DNA of 57,997 nucleotides from Sedimenticola selenatireducens DSM 17993 (lineage in GTDB: Bacteria > Pseudomonadota > Gammaproteobacteria > Chromatiales > Chromatiaceae), in assembly GCF_000428045.1 (NCBI RefSeq), contig NZ_ATZE01000010.1, positions 173,984 to 231,980 on the forward strand, written 5' to 3'. The position numbers were made by a program, and so were the translations under genes. Below the pieces are notes generated by a model. That model ran no database searches, was not told the DNA's origin, and saw only the letters and a list, made by a program, of their open reading frames with translations. This document shows positions 35,054-43,178 of this stretch, piece by piece. Positions within the stretch are counted from its first letter, which is position 1; every line of letters begins with the position of its first letter.

Positions 35054-35164
35054 TGGTTTTTCTCCAGACAAAATCAGTAGTATCGCGCGATACTATATCA
35101 AACATGGTATTTCATGAACCATTGATTTTTTAGTGAATTTAGCCCTTGAGCCCGATCAAGGCAT

Positions 35165-35638
35165 TTAAAGCTGGTTACGCGAGGCAAGCTCATAGAGGTG
35201 ACGCTCCGCATCCAGCAGATGCTGGCCCCAATGATCCTGATAACCGCAGCACCAATCATCGAAGGCGCGCTCCGGCTCTCGCTGCTCCTCCAGCAGATGC
35301 AGCCCATGCTTCAGTTCACAATAGATGTCCGTCAGATCGTCGGCCAGGCTGCCTGACATACCCTGTTCATCCGGCGCCACATCAAACTCCAGCCAGTAGG
35401 CATCACGGTGTCCGAGCAACCGGCGAAGCTGGGCAAACCGCTCAAAACGCTCATCCAGATCTGGGGTGAAGTAGTCTGCACTGCGCGGAGGAGCCCCCAG
35501 CGCGGTAACTGCAGCATGGAGCTGCGGCAGCAGGGAAGAGAGCTGTCGCAGCCAACTGATATCGGTTTCGTCGGCGGACTCGATCAGGGCACAATAATCC
35601 TTGGCCAAACGGGAGAGTTCATTCATTTGTTTATCCAT
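35165..35638 (-). CDS. DUF5063 family protein
   Basis: A 157-aa soluble helical protein (MDKQMNELSRLAKDYCALIE) with a conserved acidic LADDLTDIYCELKHGLHLLEE block and ending in AFDDWCCGYQDHWGQHLLDAERHL. This matches DUF5063, which has no known function. No signal peptide or membrane span is present. It is followed downstream by the A-type carrier gene (111 nt gap). Confidence 0.8.
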   Translation of the reverse strand: MDKQMNELSRLAKDYCALIESADETDISWLRQLSSLLPQLHAAVTALGAPPRSADYFTPDLDERFERFAQLRRLLGHRDAYWLEFDVAPDEQGMSGSLADDLTDIYCELKHGLHLLEEQREPERAFDDWCCGYQDHWGQHLLDAERHLYELASRNQL

Positions 35639-35829
35639 ATCTTCACCAATAGGGACGACTCAGCTGCAGAGCTAAACTCAACTGCTGACATTCGTCCCTT
35701 ATTCCCCAGGAACCACTTCTGCCCCGGACTAGAGGTATTGAGTGAATGCTGGTTTAATTGTAGCCGACGAATCGGCAGTTTTTACAGATTAATCCCACCG
35801 CCCGGCCTGCAGGCAAACAGTGACAGAAT

Positions 35830-36624
35830 GTGAAGCAGACAATTCCCAAACCCATCGTCCTCAGCATTGCCGGACACGACCCATCAGGAGGAGCCGGCAT
35901 CCAGGCCGATATAGAGACCCTGGCGGCATTCGGCTGTCACGCCGCAACGGCCATTACCTGCCTGACCATCCAGGACAGTGGCAATGTGCATGAACTGATT
36001 CCACTGTCCGCTGAGCTGATCACCCGACAGGTCGAGACCCTGGTTCAGGATTATCCCATTGGCGCGATCAAGATCGGCCTCATCGGCAGTGCCGAGGCGG
36101 CCTTTGCCATTGGAGAGCTACTGGTGCGCCATCCGGAAATACCGGTGGTGCTGGACCCCATACTGGCAGCAGGCGGGGGAACCGAGCTCGCAGGAGAGTC
36201 CCTGGTCGAAGCGATTCTTGGGCAGATTATCCCTCACACCAGCCTGGTCACCCCAAACTCCCAGGAGGCGCGACGCCTGACCCAACGACAGCAACTGGAG
36301 ATGTGCGCTCATGAACTGCTGGCAAGTGGCTGCGAAGCTGTACTGATCACCGGCACCCATGAAACCACGACAGACGTCACCAATACCCTTTACAGAAAAG
36401 GCGTCCCGCATCACAGCGAGCGGTGGCCGAGACTTGACGGCTCCTATCACGGTTCCGGCTGCACCATCGCTGCGGCGATTGCCGCTGGACTGGCCAGAAA
36501 ATCTCCCCTGGTTGAAGCGGTCAGTGAGGCGCAGCGCTATACCTGGGAAAGCCTCGTCGCCGGCTGGCGGCCGGGTAAGGGCCAGCATATACCGGATCGC
36601 TTCTATCGCAGACCAAGTGAGTAA
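35830..36624 (+). CDS. thiD: Hydroxymethylpyrimidine/phosphomethylpyrimidine kinase ThiD
   Basis: It phosphorylates HMP and HMP-P in thiamine synthesis. The 264-aa ribokinase-fold protein shows VLSIAGHDPSGGAGIQADIETLAAFGCH at the start, the VVLDPILAAGGG segment, LVTPNSQEARRL and the catalytic GSYHGSGCTIAAAIAAGLA anion hole. The start is GTG (an ATG two bases earlier is followed at once by a stop). thiE begins 6 nt later and hemL overlaps thiE, giving a thiD-thiE-hemL operon. Confidence 0.96.
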   Translation: MKQTIPKPIVLSIAGHDPSGGAGIQADIETLAAFGCHAATAITCLTIQDSGNVHELIPLSAELITRQVETLVQDYPIGAIKIGLIGSAEAAFAIGELLVRHPEIPVVLDPILAAGGGTELAGESLVEAILGQIIPHTSLVTPNSQEARRLTQRQQLEMCAHELLASGCEAVLITGTHETTTDVTNTLYRKGVPHHSERWPRLDGSYHGSGCTIAAAIAAGLARKSPLVEAVSEAQRYTWESLVAGWRPGKGQHIPDRFYRRPSE

Positions 36625-36630
36625 TTACTT

Positions 36631-37281
36631 TTGCACAAACAGGAACAGCTGAAAGGGCTCTACGCCATCACCCGGCCCCATCCGGAGGGATTTGATGCCC
36701 TGCTAAAGCAGGTGGCGGACGCCCTCATCGGTGGCACACGTATTGTTCAATACCGGGACAAACAGCCGGGGGGCGTTCGACGAAAATCGGAAGGCGCGGC
36801 GCTGCTGGCGCTTTGCCATGAACACGATGCCCTGCTGATTATTAACGACGACGCCGACCTGACCAGGGCTATTGGCGCCGATGGCGTCCATGTCGGGAAA
36901 CAGGATGGCGACATCGCCTCCGTTCGCGCCACCGTGGGCAGTGATGCTGTGATCGGTATCTCCTGCTATAACCGGCTGGCGCTGGCTGCAGCCGCCCAGA
37001 ACGCCGGGGCGGATTATGTCGCCTTCGGACGTTTTTTCCCCTCGCTCACCAAGCCCGATGCGGTGCAGGCCGACATCGAATTATTGGACGAGGCCAAACG
37101 GAACCTGCGGATTCCAGTGGTTGCCATCGGCGGCATAACCCCGGAAAATGGCGCCACGCTTATCCAGGCAGGTGCGGATATGTTGGCCGTCATCAACGGA
37201 ATCTTTGGTGCACCGGACATCGCCGCCCGCTGCCGCCGTTTCAGACAGTTATTCGACAGTTCGGAGAGACCACCCTCATGA
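36631..37281 (+). CDS. thiE: Thiamine phosphate synthase ThiE
   Basis: It joins HMP-pyrophosphate and thiazole phosphate into thiamine phosphate. The 216-aa TIM-barrel protein has [63 protein letters not shown] and [12 protein letters not shown]. The only reasonable start is a TTG at 36631. The stop overlaps the hemL start by 4 nt (ATGA). Confidence 0.95.
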   Translation: MHKQEQLKGLYAITRPHPEGFDALLKQVADALIGGTRIVQYRDKQPGGVRRKSEGAALLALCHEHDALLIINDDADLTRAIGADGVHVGKQDGDIASVRATVGSDAVIGISCYNRLALAAAAQNAGADYVAFGRFFPSLTKPDAVQADIELLDEAKRNLRIPVVAIGGITPENGATLIQAGADMLAVINGIFGAPDIAARCRRFRQLFDSSERPPS

Positions 37282-38561
37282 CCGCTTCACACGATCGATT
37301 CATTCAGGCCCAGCAGCATATTCCAGGTGGAGTGAACTCTCCGGTGCGGGCATTCAAGGGGGTGGGCGGCGACCCGGTATTTGTCGATCATGCCAGCGGC
37401 CCCTATATCTACGATCCCGACGGCAAACAGTACATTGACTACGTCGGCTCCTGGGGACCGATGATTCTCGGACATGCCCACCCGGAAGTGCTGGATGCGG
37501 TTGCCGCGGTCATTCGCAAGGGACTCTCTTTCGGCGCCCCGACCCAGATAGAAACCGTGATGGCCGACCGGGTGTGCGAACTGGTGCCCTCCATGGATCT
37601 GGTGCGCATGGTCAGCTCAGGCACCGAGGCCACCATGAGCGCCATCCGCCTGGCGCGCGGTTATACCGGCCGTGACAAGATCATCAAGTTCGAGGGCTGC
37701 TACCACGGACACTCCGACTCACTGCTGGTCAAGGCGGGCTCCGGCATGCTGACCCTGGGAGAGCCCAGCTCGCCGGGCGTACCGGCCTCCCTGGCAGAGC
37801 ACACGATTACCTTGAACTACAACGACATCGACCAGGTGCGAGCCACCTTTACCGAAGTTGGCGAACAGATTGCCTGCATTATCGTCGAACCGGTGGCCGG
37901 TAATATGAACTGTATACCGCCGGTTCCCGGTTTCCTGGAGTGCCTGCGGGAAGTGTGCGACCAATCCGGCACCGTGCTGATTTTTGACGAGGTGATGACC
38001 GGCTTCCGGGTCGCCCTGGGCGGTGTCCAGGGGCTCTACGGCATCACACCGGACCTGACTACCCTGGGCAAGGTAATCGGCGGTGGCATGCCGGTCGGTG
38101 CCTTTGGCGGCAAGCGGGAGATCATGGAGAAGATATCTCCTCTGGGCCCGGTCTATCAGGCCGGTACCCTGTCCGGCAACCCGGTCGCCATGACCGCCGG
38201 CTTGAAAACTCTGGAGTTGATCTCGGCTCCCGGTTTCTTCGATCGACTCACCGAGCGCACTACCGAGTTGCTGGTCGGCATCCAGGCTGAAGCCGATGCT
38301 GCCGGTATTGCGCTAACCACCAATCAGGTAGGCGGGATGTTCGGCCTGTTCTTCACCGAAGCGGACAAGGTGACCAATTTCGCCCAATCGATGGCCTGCC
38401 ACCAGGAGCAGTTCAAGAGATTCTTCCACGCCATGCTGGAACAGGGCGTCTATCTTGCGCCCTCGGCTTTTGAAGCGGGGTTTGTCTCGGCGGCCCATAC
38501 CGGCGCAGATGTCGAAGCCACCGTCAGGGCGGCGGCGGCGGCCTTTAAAAAGATCGCCTGA
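37278..38561 (+). CDS. hemL: Glutamate-1-semialdehyde 2,1-aminomutase HemL
   Basis: It converts glutamate-1-semialdehyde to 5-aminolevulinate, the C5 route to haem. The 427-aa class III aminotransferase shows [24 protein letters not shown] at the start, [29 protein letters not shown] and the PLP-lysine in [17 protein letters not shown]. It is the last gene of the thiD-thiE-hemL unit. The coupling of haem and thiamine genes is common in this group. Confidence 0.97.
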   Translation: MTASHDRFIQAQQHIPGGVNSPVRAFKGVGGDPVFVDHASGPYIYDPDGKQYIDYVGSWGPMILGHAHPEVLDAVAAVIRKGLSFGAPTQIETVMADRVCELVPSMDLVRMVSSGTEATMSAIRLARGYTGRDKIIKFEGCYHGHSDSLLVKAGSGMLTLGEPSSPGVPASLAEHTITLNYNDIDQVRATFTEVGEQIACIIVEPVAGNMNCIPPVPGFLECLREVCDQSGTVLIFDEVMTGFRVALGGVQGLYGITPDLTTLGKVIGGGMPVGAFGGKREIMEKISPLGPVYQAGTLSGNPVAMTAGLKTLELISAPGFFDRLTERTTELLVGIQAEADAAGIALTTNQVGGMFGLFFTEADKVTNFAQSMACHQEQFKRFFHAMLEQGVYLAPSAFEAGFVSAAHTGADVEATVRAAAAAFKKIA

Positions 38562-38598
38562 ACAATCCATTCCGGACCCTTTCACGGTTAGTCTGTCT

Positions 38599-38691
38599 GT
38601 CGGATTACGCCACGCTAATCCGACCTACCCGAAAGCCCGTCGTAAGTCGGGTTAGCTAGTAGGATGGGCAAAGCTTGCTTGCCCATCCTAC
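38599..38691. repeat. REP-like palindromes between hemL and the PCuAC gene
   Basis: Two palindromes stand side by side. At 38599-38624 GTCGGATTA / TAATCCGAC forms a 9-bp stem of the same family as the array at 55250-55563. At 38659-38691 GTAGGATGGGCAA / TTGCCCATCCTAC forms a perfect 13-bp stem with a 7-nt loop. No T tract follows, so termination would not be by the simple intrinsic route. Confidence 0.75.
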
Positions 38692-38729
38692 TGTGCCGGC
38701 CACAGGAGCAGCACCAGCCGCGCTAAAGA

Positions 38730-39212
38730 TCAGTGCATCTTGTGCTTCATGCCGGCATCCTGCATCTTCATCTGCAGCTTCACCACTGGCACCTTGAGCT
38801 GTAATTTACTGCCATCCTCGAACACCAGCGCCATATCGATCTGTTCGCCCGGCACCAGCTCCTGCTGCAGGCCGATCATCATGACATGCAGCCCACCTGG
38901 TTGCAGTTTCACACTCTGGCCGGCCGGCAGGTCGATCTTCTCCACCTGACGCATCCGCATCATTCCTTCCGACATGGTATGGGTGTGCAACTCAACCACC
39001 TTGGCAGCGGGGCTCTCCGCACCTTTCAGCACGATATCACTGGCCGAGGCATTGGTCAGGGTCATGAAACTGGCGCTGTTCGGCTGCCCGGGAGGCACGG
39101 CACGCACATAGGCATCAGCGACCGATACCTGGTCCGCGGCACCGGCAAACAGCGGACTGGAAAAACCGAACAAGGCTGACAGCAGCATGACTGAGTTGGC
39201 GGTTTTACGCAT
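38730..39212 (-). CDS. Periplasmic copper chaperone PCuAC
   Basis: A DUF461 copper chaperone that delivers Cu(I) for CuA assembly. From the ATG at 39212, preceded by GAGGAGAT, it has 160 aa with a Sec signal peptide (MRKTANSVMLLSALFGFSSPLFA). The copper motif H(M)x10Mx21HxM is visible as HTHTMSEGMMRMRQ...GGLHVMMIG, and the Met/His-rich tail (MKMQDAGMKHKMH) could bind more copper. It follows the Sco gene by 22 nt at the end of the nos region. With Sco it probably loads the CuA site of NosZ or a cytochrome oxidase. Confidence 0.93.
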   Translation of the reverse strand: MRKTANSVMLLSALFGFSSPLFAGAADQVSVADAYVRAVPPGQPNSASFMTLTNASASDIVLKGAESPAAKVVELHTHTMSEGMMRMRQVEKIDLPAGQSVKLQPGGLHVMMIGLQQELVPGEQIDMALVFEDGSKLQLKVPVVKLQMKMQDAGMKHKMH

Positions 39213-39234
39213 TGAATATCTCCTCGTACAAAGA

Positions 39235-39849
39235 TTAATTGTTATTGAGTGCTGCCCTGATTGCAGCAAGAATTTCGCCCGGCTGCGTGCCATGGCGAAT
39301 AGTTGTGCGCAGCTGCCCCTGCCGGTCCACCAGATAGAGATCGGCCGAGTGATCGACAACATAATCGGTTGCCGACTCCTGCTTAACATGGCGATAAGCG
39401 GCACCATACATGGCCGCGACTCTCTCCAATTGCTCATGGGCACCGGTAATCCCGAGTAGTTTGGGATGAAAATACTCACCATAACTCCTCAGGTGATCCA
39501 GGGAATCACGTTCCGGGTCAACGCTGATAAACAGTGCCTGAACCTGTTGCAACTCCTCCGGGGTCAGCTGATCCAGCGCCGCGCTGAGGAAACCAAGGCT
39601 GGTTGGACAGACATCCGGGCACCAGGTATAGCCAAAATAGAGTATCAGTACCTGGCCACGAAGAGAGCGGGTATCAATCTGCCCCTGATAGGAGTCCAAA
39701 ATAAAATCCCCACCCTTTGGTGCCTCGGCTATTCCGAGAGAGGAGGTAGCCGGCACCTGATGCCCCTTCTGTGGCTGCCAGAACAACAGCAGCCAGATCA
39801 GCAAACCGGCCAGCACCACGACCAGTCCACTCAGCAAGACTTTTTTCAC
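39235..39849 (-). CDS. SCO1/SenC-family copper chaperone
   Basis: A membrane-anchored thioredoxin-fold protein, 204 aa from a GTG at 39849 preceded by GGAGG. One N-terminal span (LLSGLVVVLAGLLIWLLLFW) is followed by the Sco domain with Cu ligands in YFGYTWCPDVCPTSLGF (CxxxC) and the distal His in YVVDHSADLYLVD. The start overlaps the upstream gene stop (GTGA). Sco proteins metallate or reduce CuA sites. NosZ contains CuA, so the location suggests service to NosZ. Confidence 0.93.
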   Translation of the reverse strand: MKKVLLSGLVVVLAGLLIWLLLFWQPQKGHQVPATSSLGIAEAPKGGDFILDSYQGQIDTRSLRGQVLILYFGYTWCPDVCPTSLGFLSAALDQLTPEELQQVQALFISVDPERDSLDHLRSYGEYFHPKLLGITGAHEQLERVAAMYGAAYRHVKQESATDYVVDHSADLYLVDRQGQLRTTIRHGTQPGEILAAIRAALNNN

Positions 39850-40346
39850 TGGCCACCTCCCGGCAACGCAACCCCTTCCTTGACGGTAATAAAGCGAAAC
39901 GGCGCTGCTAACAGCCCGCGCGGAGTGGTGATCAGCACCCGGGCCTCCCACTCCATGGCTACCCGCACACAGACCGGCAACATGCCCGTACCACCATACA
40001 TCCCCCCCCCTTTCGCACTCAGCCGGGGACGATTAAAACCCATATTCATGTCGATGCCGATAAAATCGACCTCGACCTTGCTCGCCTCTATTCCTGTCAA
40101 TCGCACTTCCAGGTCCAGCGGTTTCACCAGCGGAATTCCGGGTGTTTTTATGGCAAAACTGACACTGCCACCTCCCGGTAACTCTGAATGGCAAGGCCCG
40201 GCACGCAGGTCACAGCCGCTATCCAGGGCAGCCACGCCTCCCACCTCCGGATTCAGGATCGGCAGCGCCTTGTATGCCGCCACACCGGCAAGCGCCACGA
40301 ATAGCACCCCGGCAATACCCCAGAGCATGGTTGTCGATTTAGCCAC
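39846..40346 (-). CDS. Membrane-anchored periplasmic protein preceding sco
   Basis: A 166-aa protein with an N-terminal span (MLWGIAGVLFVALAGVAAY) and a periplasmic beta-rich domain containing two cysteines (SGCDLRAGPCHSEL), GIDMNMGFNRPRLSAKGGG and a conserved aromatic end (APFRFITVKEG). Uncharacterised proteins of this layout often precede sco genes, so a role in copper insertion or redox protection is plausible. I cannot name it. It has a class II FNR-type promoter (40376-40417), which places it and the sco-PCuAC genes under oxygen or nitric oxide control. Confidence 0.75.
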   Translation of the reverse strand: MAKSTTMLWGIAGVLFVALAGVAAYKALPILNPEVGGVAALDSGCDLRAGPCHSELPGGGSVSFAIKTPGIPLVKPLDLEVRLTGIEASKVEVDFIGIDMNMGFNRPRLSAKGGGMYGGTGMLPVCVRVAMEWEARVLITTPRGLLAAPFRFITVKEGVALPGGGQ

Positions 40347-40375
40347 GATTGCACCTCAGATATACACAGGGCGCT

Positions 40376-40417
40376 ATGCTAGAGCGGTTGGACTACGCGG
40401 AAATTGATGGCCATCAA
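40376..40417 (-). promoter_or_regulatory. Class II FNR/DNR-type promoter of the sco operon
   Basis: A perfect FNR-type box TTGAT-GGCC-ATCAA at 40404-40417. On the minus strand a TAGCAT -10 (40381-40376) puts the expected start near 40369, so the box is centred at -41.5, the exact class II position. The start codon at 40346 lies 23 nt further on. Confidence 0.75.
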
Positions 40418-40550
40418 TGGAATCCGAGCAGAAGGATTGCCCCGCATTTTTGCACATACTGCTTGCGGCATATCACTCAATGCTGCGCAATATGCCGGAA
40501 ATAGTTCTTGGTGTTACGTACGGGACAGCCATAAGCAGGGGTTGTCTGAA

Positions 40551-41378
40551 TCAGGGCAGGTCACTGCGTCTGAAGTGAAGAAATCCCAACGCCGCACAAA
40601 CCGTACCCACCAGAACAGGATAAAGCAATGCGTAGGCGATATATCCAACCTGGCCGAAAACATCCAGAATCACATACGCAGAAGGTCCCAACAGAACCAG
40701 CTGCGGATCGAATAGCATCATGGTCGCCGTACGAAACACCTGCATCGGGTTAACCAGCGCAATGGCGACGGCTGTTTCAGCCGGCAGATGCTCCTGAATC
40801 AGGATGCCGAGCAGGATCAGGTCAAGAAACAGTAACAACGTCAGCCAGACCACGAAGGCGGCACCTTGAGCCACATCCGAACTGCGCGCCAGCGTGGAGA
40901 TCAGCATGCCGATACCGAGAAAGCACCAGGCCAACGCCATCAGCAGGCCGGTGTAATAGATAAACAGGTCCCACGGAACATTGACGCCCTTGATAGTACC
41001 CCAGATGACCGCGCCAACCATGGCCAGCAACACCGGCAAGAACACCACCAGGAAACGCCCGAAAATCTTGCCCCAGAACCAGGCAGCCAGGCTGATCGGC
41101 AGGGACAAAAGATACTCAAATACGCCCGCTTCTCGATCCCCGGCGACCGACCGGACCGTTGTGATCAATACAAACACCGGAAGAATCGCCATGGATATCT
41201 GAATATAGGTAAGCAACAGCCTGGAGAGTCCGGTGAAACCCATGATGCGGGACTCAGCCAGGCCATAGGCGAACAGCACCACAACCAGGCCACCAAAGAC
41301 CAGGGTATAGACCATGAACCAGCGCGCCCGCAGTGACTCGACGATGTCGGCGTAAGCAGTTAACCAGAGATGTTTCAT
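40551..41378 (-). CDS. nosY: ABC transporter permease NosY
   Basis: The membrane part of the NosFY(D) ABC complex needed for CuZ maturation, thought to supply sulfur or copper to the periplasm. The 275-aa protein has six hydrophobic spans and an ABC-2-type pattern (VFVLITTVRSVAGDREAGVFEYLLSLPIS, AWCFLGIGMLISTLARSSDVAQGAAFVVWL). The ATG overlaps the stop of a micro-ORF (ATGA) and follows GGGAGGTG. It lies downstream of nosL and the two duplicated micro-ORFs. Confidence 0.93.
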   Translation of the reverse strand: MKHLWLTAYADIVESLRARWFMVYTLVFGGLVVVLFAYGLAESRIMGFTGLSRLLLTYIQISMAILPVFVLITTVRSVAGDREAGVFEYLLSLPISLAAWFWGKIFGRFLVVFLPVLLAMVGAVIWGTIKGVNVPWDLFIYYTGLLMALAWCFLGIGMLISTLARSSDVAQGAAFVVWLTLLLFLDLILLGILIQEHLPAETAVAIALVNPMQVFRTATMMLFDPQLVLLGPSAYVILDVFGQVGYIAYALLYPVLVGTVCAALGFLHFRRSDLP

Positions 41379-41500
41379 GCAACACCTCCCTCGGCAACCA
41401 CTCCCTGCGTTGCTCTACCTCCTGCATCCATGCAGTCGTGTGCCACACTCTGTCGAGCGGCCTGTGGCCGTGAAAATTGTCTATCCTGCCAATTTTTCAT
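41375..41500 (-). CDS. Micro-ORF 2 of the nosL-nosY junction, 41 aa
   Basis: It starts MKNWQDRQFSRPQAARQSVA, identical in its first 20 residues to micro-ORF 1, then continues HDCMDAGGR to GGVA. A GGGAGGTG ribosome binding site stands 5-12 nt before the ATG, and its stop overlaps the nosY start (ATGA). It overlaps micro-ORF 1 in the same manner. No membrane span or known motif is seen. It may be a genuine small protein or a translational-coupling device for nosY. Confidence 0.5.
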   Translation of the reverse strand: MKNWQDRQFSRPQAARQSVAHDCMDAGGRATQGVVAEGGVA

Positions 41501-41574
41501 GCGGCACCTCCCTGTGCCACACTCTGTCGAGCGGCCTGCGGCCGTGAAAATTGTCTATCCTGCCAATTTTTCAT
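41429..41574. repeat. 74-bp tandem duplication between nosL and nosY
   Basis: On the minus strand two copies begin at 41574 and 41500. They agree over about 62 nt with one mismatch, and the GGGAGGTG + ATGAAA junction is also repeated in front of nosY. The duplication gives two ribosome binding sites and two start codons in series. Confidence 0.9.
41497..41574 (-). CDS. Micro-ORF 1 of the nosL-nosY junction, 25 aa
   Basis: A 25-codon frame whose ATG overlaps the nosL stop (ATGA) and whose stop overlaps the start of micro-ORF 2 in the same way. It was created by a 74-bp tandem duplication. Within the first 60 nt the two copies differ at one base, a silent CCG/CCA change in a Pro codon. The peptide is polar and slightly basic (MKNWQDRQFSRP...), with no signal peptide. 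Confidence 0.5.
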   Translation of the reverse strand: MKNWQDRQFSRPQAARQSVAQGGAA

Positions 41575-42125
41575 TGATGGGTCTCACCCGCATTGTGATT
41601 ATGGGAATCGGGACTATCCGGCTGGCGCTGGTCCTGACGCTCCTCGAGGCGTCTCAACAGATCCACACCATGGAGATTGAAGCGCTCCTCGACGGCAAAA
41701 ATATGCGCCTTGGCCTGGGCAAAATCGAGCCCGCCTTCAGCGGGTGCATCCTGAGCCCCCAGGCCGTACTCCATGGGAGTGACATCGCCCTTGATATAGG
41801 TCGCATTCCTGGCATCGATCCAGCCACTGCCGTTCCGGTCCGTTACCCAGATCTGTGTCTTCGGGTCATCTTTCCAGGGTTTGTCCTCAAGCCAGATGAG
41901 CGCGCAGCCGATGTCATCAAACTTCAGCAGCCTGGAGCGCTTTTTATCGGCAGGAAAATAACGGACCTGTGCGGCGTGATTGCGATCACTGAGCACCATC
42001 CGGCAACGTTCGCAGGCATCCCGGTCCCACTTGACATCGGCCGGACCGCTGCCCGGGTCACCGCCGCAGGCGGTTAACAGTAGCAGCAATACCCCTGACA
42101 GCAGCAGGATAAAACGGTCAGTCAT
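41571..42125 (-). CDS. nosL: Copper-binding lipoprotein NosL
   Basis: An outer-periplasm Cu(I) metallochaperone for NosZ maturation. The 184-aa protein has a lipobox (LLLLLTAC, Cys20) and the metal site in RDACERCRMVLSDRNHAAQV (CxxCxM), followed by the FDDIGCALIWLE and GWIDARNATYI segments of NosL. The C-terminus is His-rich (SPDSHNHNAGETHQ) and could bind further copper. Its start overlaps the nosF stop by 8 nt, and its stop overlaps micro-ORF 1. Confidence 0.95.
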   Translation of the reverse strand: MTDRFILLLSGVLLLLLTACGGDPGSGPADVKWDRDACERCRMVLSDRNHAAQVRYFPADKKRSRLLKFDDIGCALIWLEDKPWKDDPKTQIWVTDRNGSGWIDARNATYIKGDVTPMEYGLGAQDAPAEGGLDFAQAKAHIFAVEERFNLHGVDLLRRLEERQDQRQPDSPDSHNHNAGETHQ

Positions 42126-43005
42126 TCACCGCCGCCTCACAATCCCTGGCGGCTTCGGCCTCGCGCATATCGATGCCGGATAGCAGGGCCGCGTAACGTG
42201 ACAGCACACCAAGGAAGCGCAACCGGTCTGGCCCCGCCACAAGGCCACTCCACTCCCTGCCGTCACTGGACCCCTTGAATCCCCACTCCTGTATGGCCTT
42301 GGCAAAGGGCGCCTCAGGGCGAATCAAGCTGATCCTGCAGCTAAGGCGACTGGAGAGCTCCACCAGATCAGCAACCCGGTCATCCAGTACCACCTGCCCC
42401 TGATCCATCTCGATTACCCGGTTCACCAGGGAAGCAACCTCGTCCAGCCGGTGACTGGAGATAATCATGGCCGCTTCATGCTTTTTCTCTGCCAGCAGAC
42501 CGAAAAAGATGTGACGTGCCTCGGGGTCCAGGTTCGCTGCCGGTTCGTCCATCACCAGTAACTCACTGTCACGCCCCAGCGCGATGGCGATCAATAGCTT
42601 CTGCTTCTGGCCGCCAGAAAGCTTGACAAAGGGCTGGTGTCTGAAACGTTCCGTATCAAGGCCCAGACGAGCTGCCACTTCAGCCATCCGTTGCGGATTG
42701 GAATCACACACACTCGCCGCAAAACGGATCAGTTGCCCAACTGGCATTTTCAGTGGAGGCGGCAATTGCGGGACAAACCCGACCTTGGAAAGTACGGTGC
42801 GCCGGTTCTCCCGTGGAACCAGGGAATCCACGGTCACCGATCCTTCGCAGGTATACTCACCCAGCAGGCAACGAATCAGCGTGGTCTTGCCGGCGCCATT
42901 GGAGCCCACCAGTGCCACACGGTGACCACGCTCAATGGTCAGGTCAACGCCCTTCAGCACCTCATGACGGCGGAATTTTTTAACGACGCTCTGAAACTCG
43001 ATCAT
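42118..43005 (-). CDS. nosF: ABC transporter ATP-binding protein NosF
   Basis: The ATPase of the NosDFY complex. The 295-aa protein has Walker A GSNGAGKTTLIR (about 34-45), the signature LSGGQKQKLLIA, Walker B LLVMDEPAANLDPEARH and the switch His in IISSHRLDEVASLV. The extra C-terminal 80 residues are usual in NosF. A 173-nt gap before it contains an FNR-type box, so nosF-nosL-nosY can be transcribed separately from the genes upstream. Confidence 0.95.
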   Translation of the reverse strand: MIEFQSVVKKFRRHEVLKGVDLTIERGHRVALVGSNGAGKTTLIRCLLGEYTCEGSVTVDSLVPRENRRTVLSKVGFVPQLPPPLKMPVGQLIRFAASVCDSNPQRMAEVAARLGLDTERFRHQPFVKLSGGQKQKLLIAIALGRDSELLVMDEPAANLDPEARHIFFGLLAEKKHEAAMIISSHRLDEVASLVNRVIEMDQGQVVLDDRVADLVELSSRLSCRISLIRPEAPFAKAIQEWGFKGSSDGREWSGLVAGPDRLRFLGVLSRYAALLSGIDMREAEAARDCEAAVND

Positions 43006-43104
43006 TCACGGACCCGAAATCTGAATCTGATGCCATCTCGGCATAACGAAAACGCCGGACGGACGTCGGTCTTCGCCTTCGTCCGCCACTTTGGCGCCCG
43101 TCGT

Positions 43105-43145
43105 AGTTTAAATTTTTACCGCCAGGGGACCATGATACAGATCAA
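43105..43145 (-). promoter_or_regulatory. FNR/DNR-type promoter upstream of nosF
   Basis: Plus strand ATGAT-ACAG-ATCAA (43132-43145), nine of ten to the FNR consensus. On the minus strand a -10 TAAACT (43110-43105) would give a start near 43098, placing the box centre at about -40.5. The core GATACAGATCAA also occurs in the box at 48575-48588. Confidence 0.6.
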
Positions 43146-43178
43146 ACCCGCCTTGGGGCGCCCCTAGCTTATCGCATT

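Noticed and set aside
41370-42077. A 235-codon plus-strand frame through the nosL region
   Set aside because: It is opposite nosL and the micro-ORFs. Only the minus-strand frames have ribosome binding sites and coupled starts.
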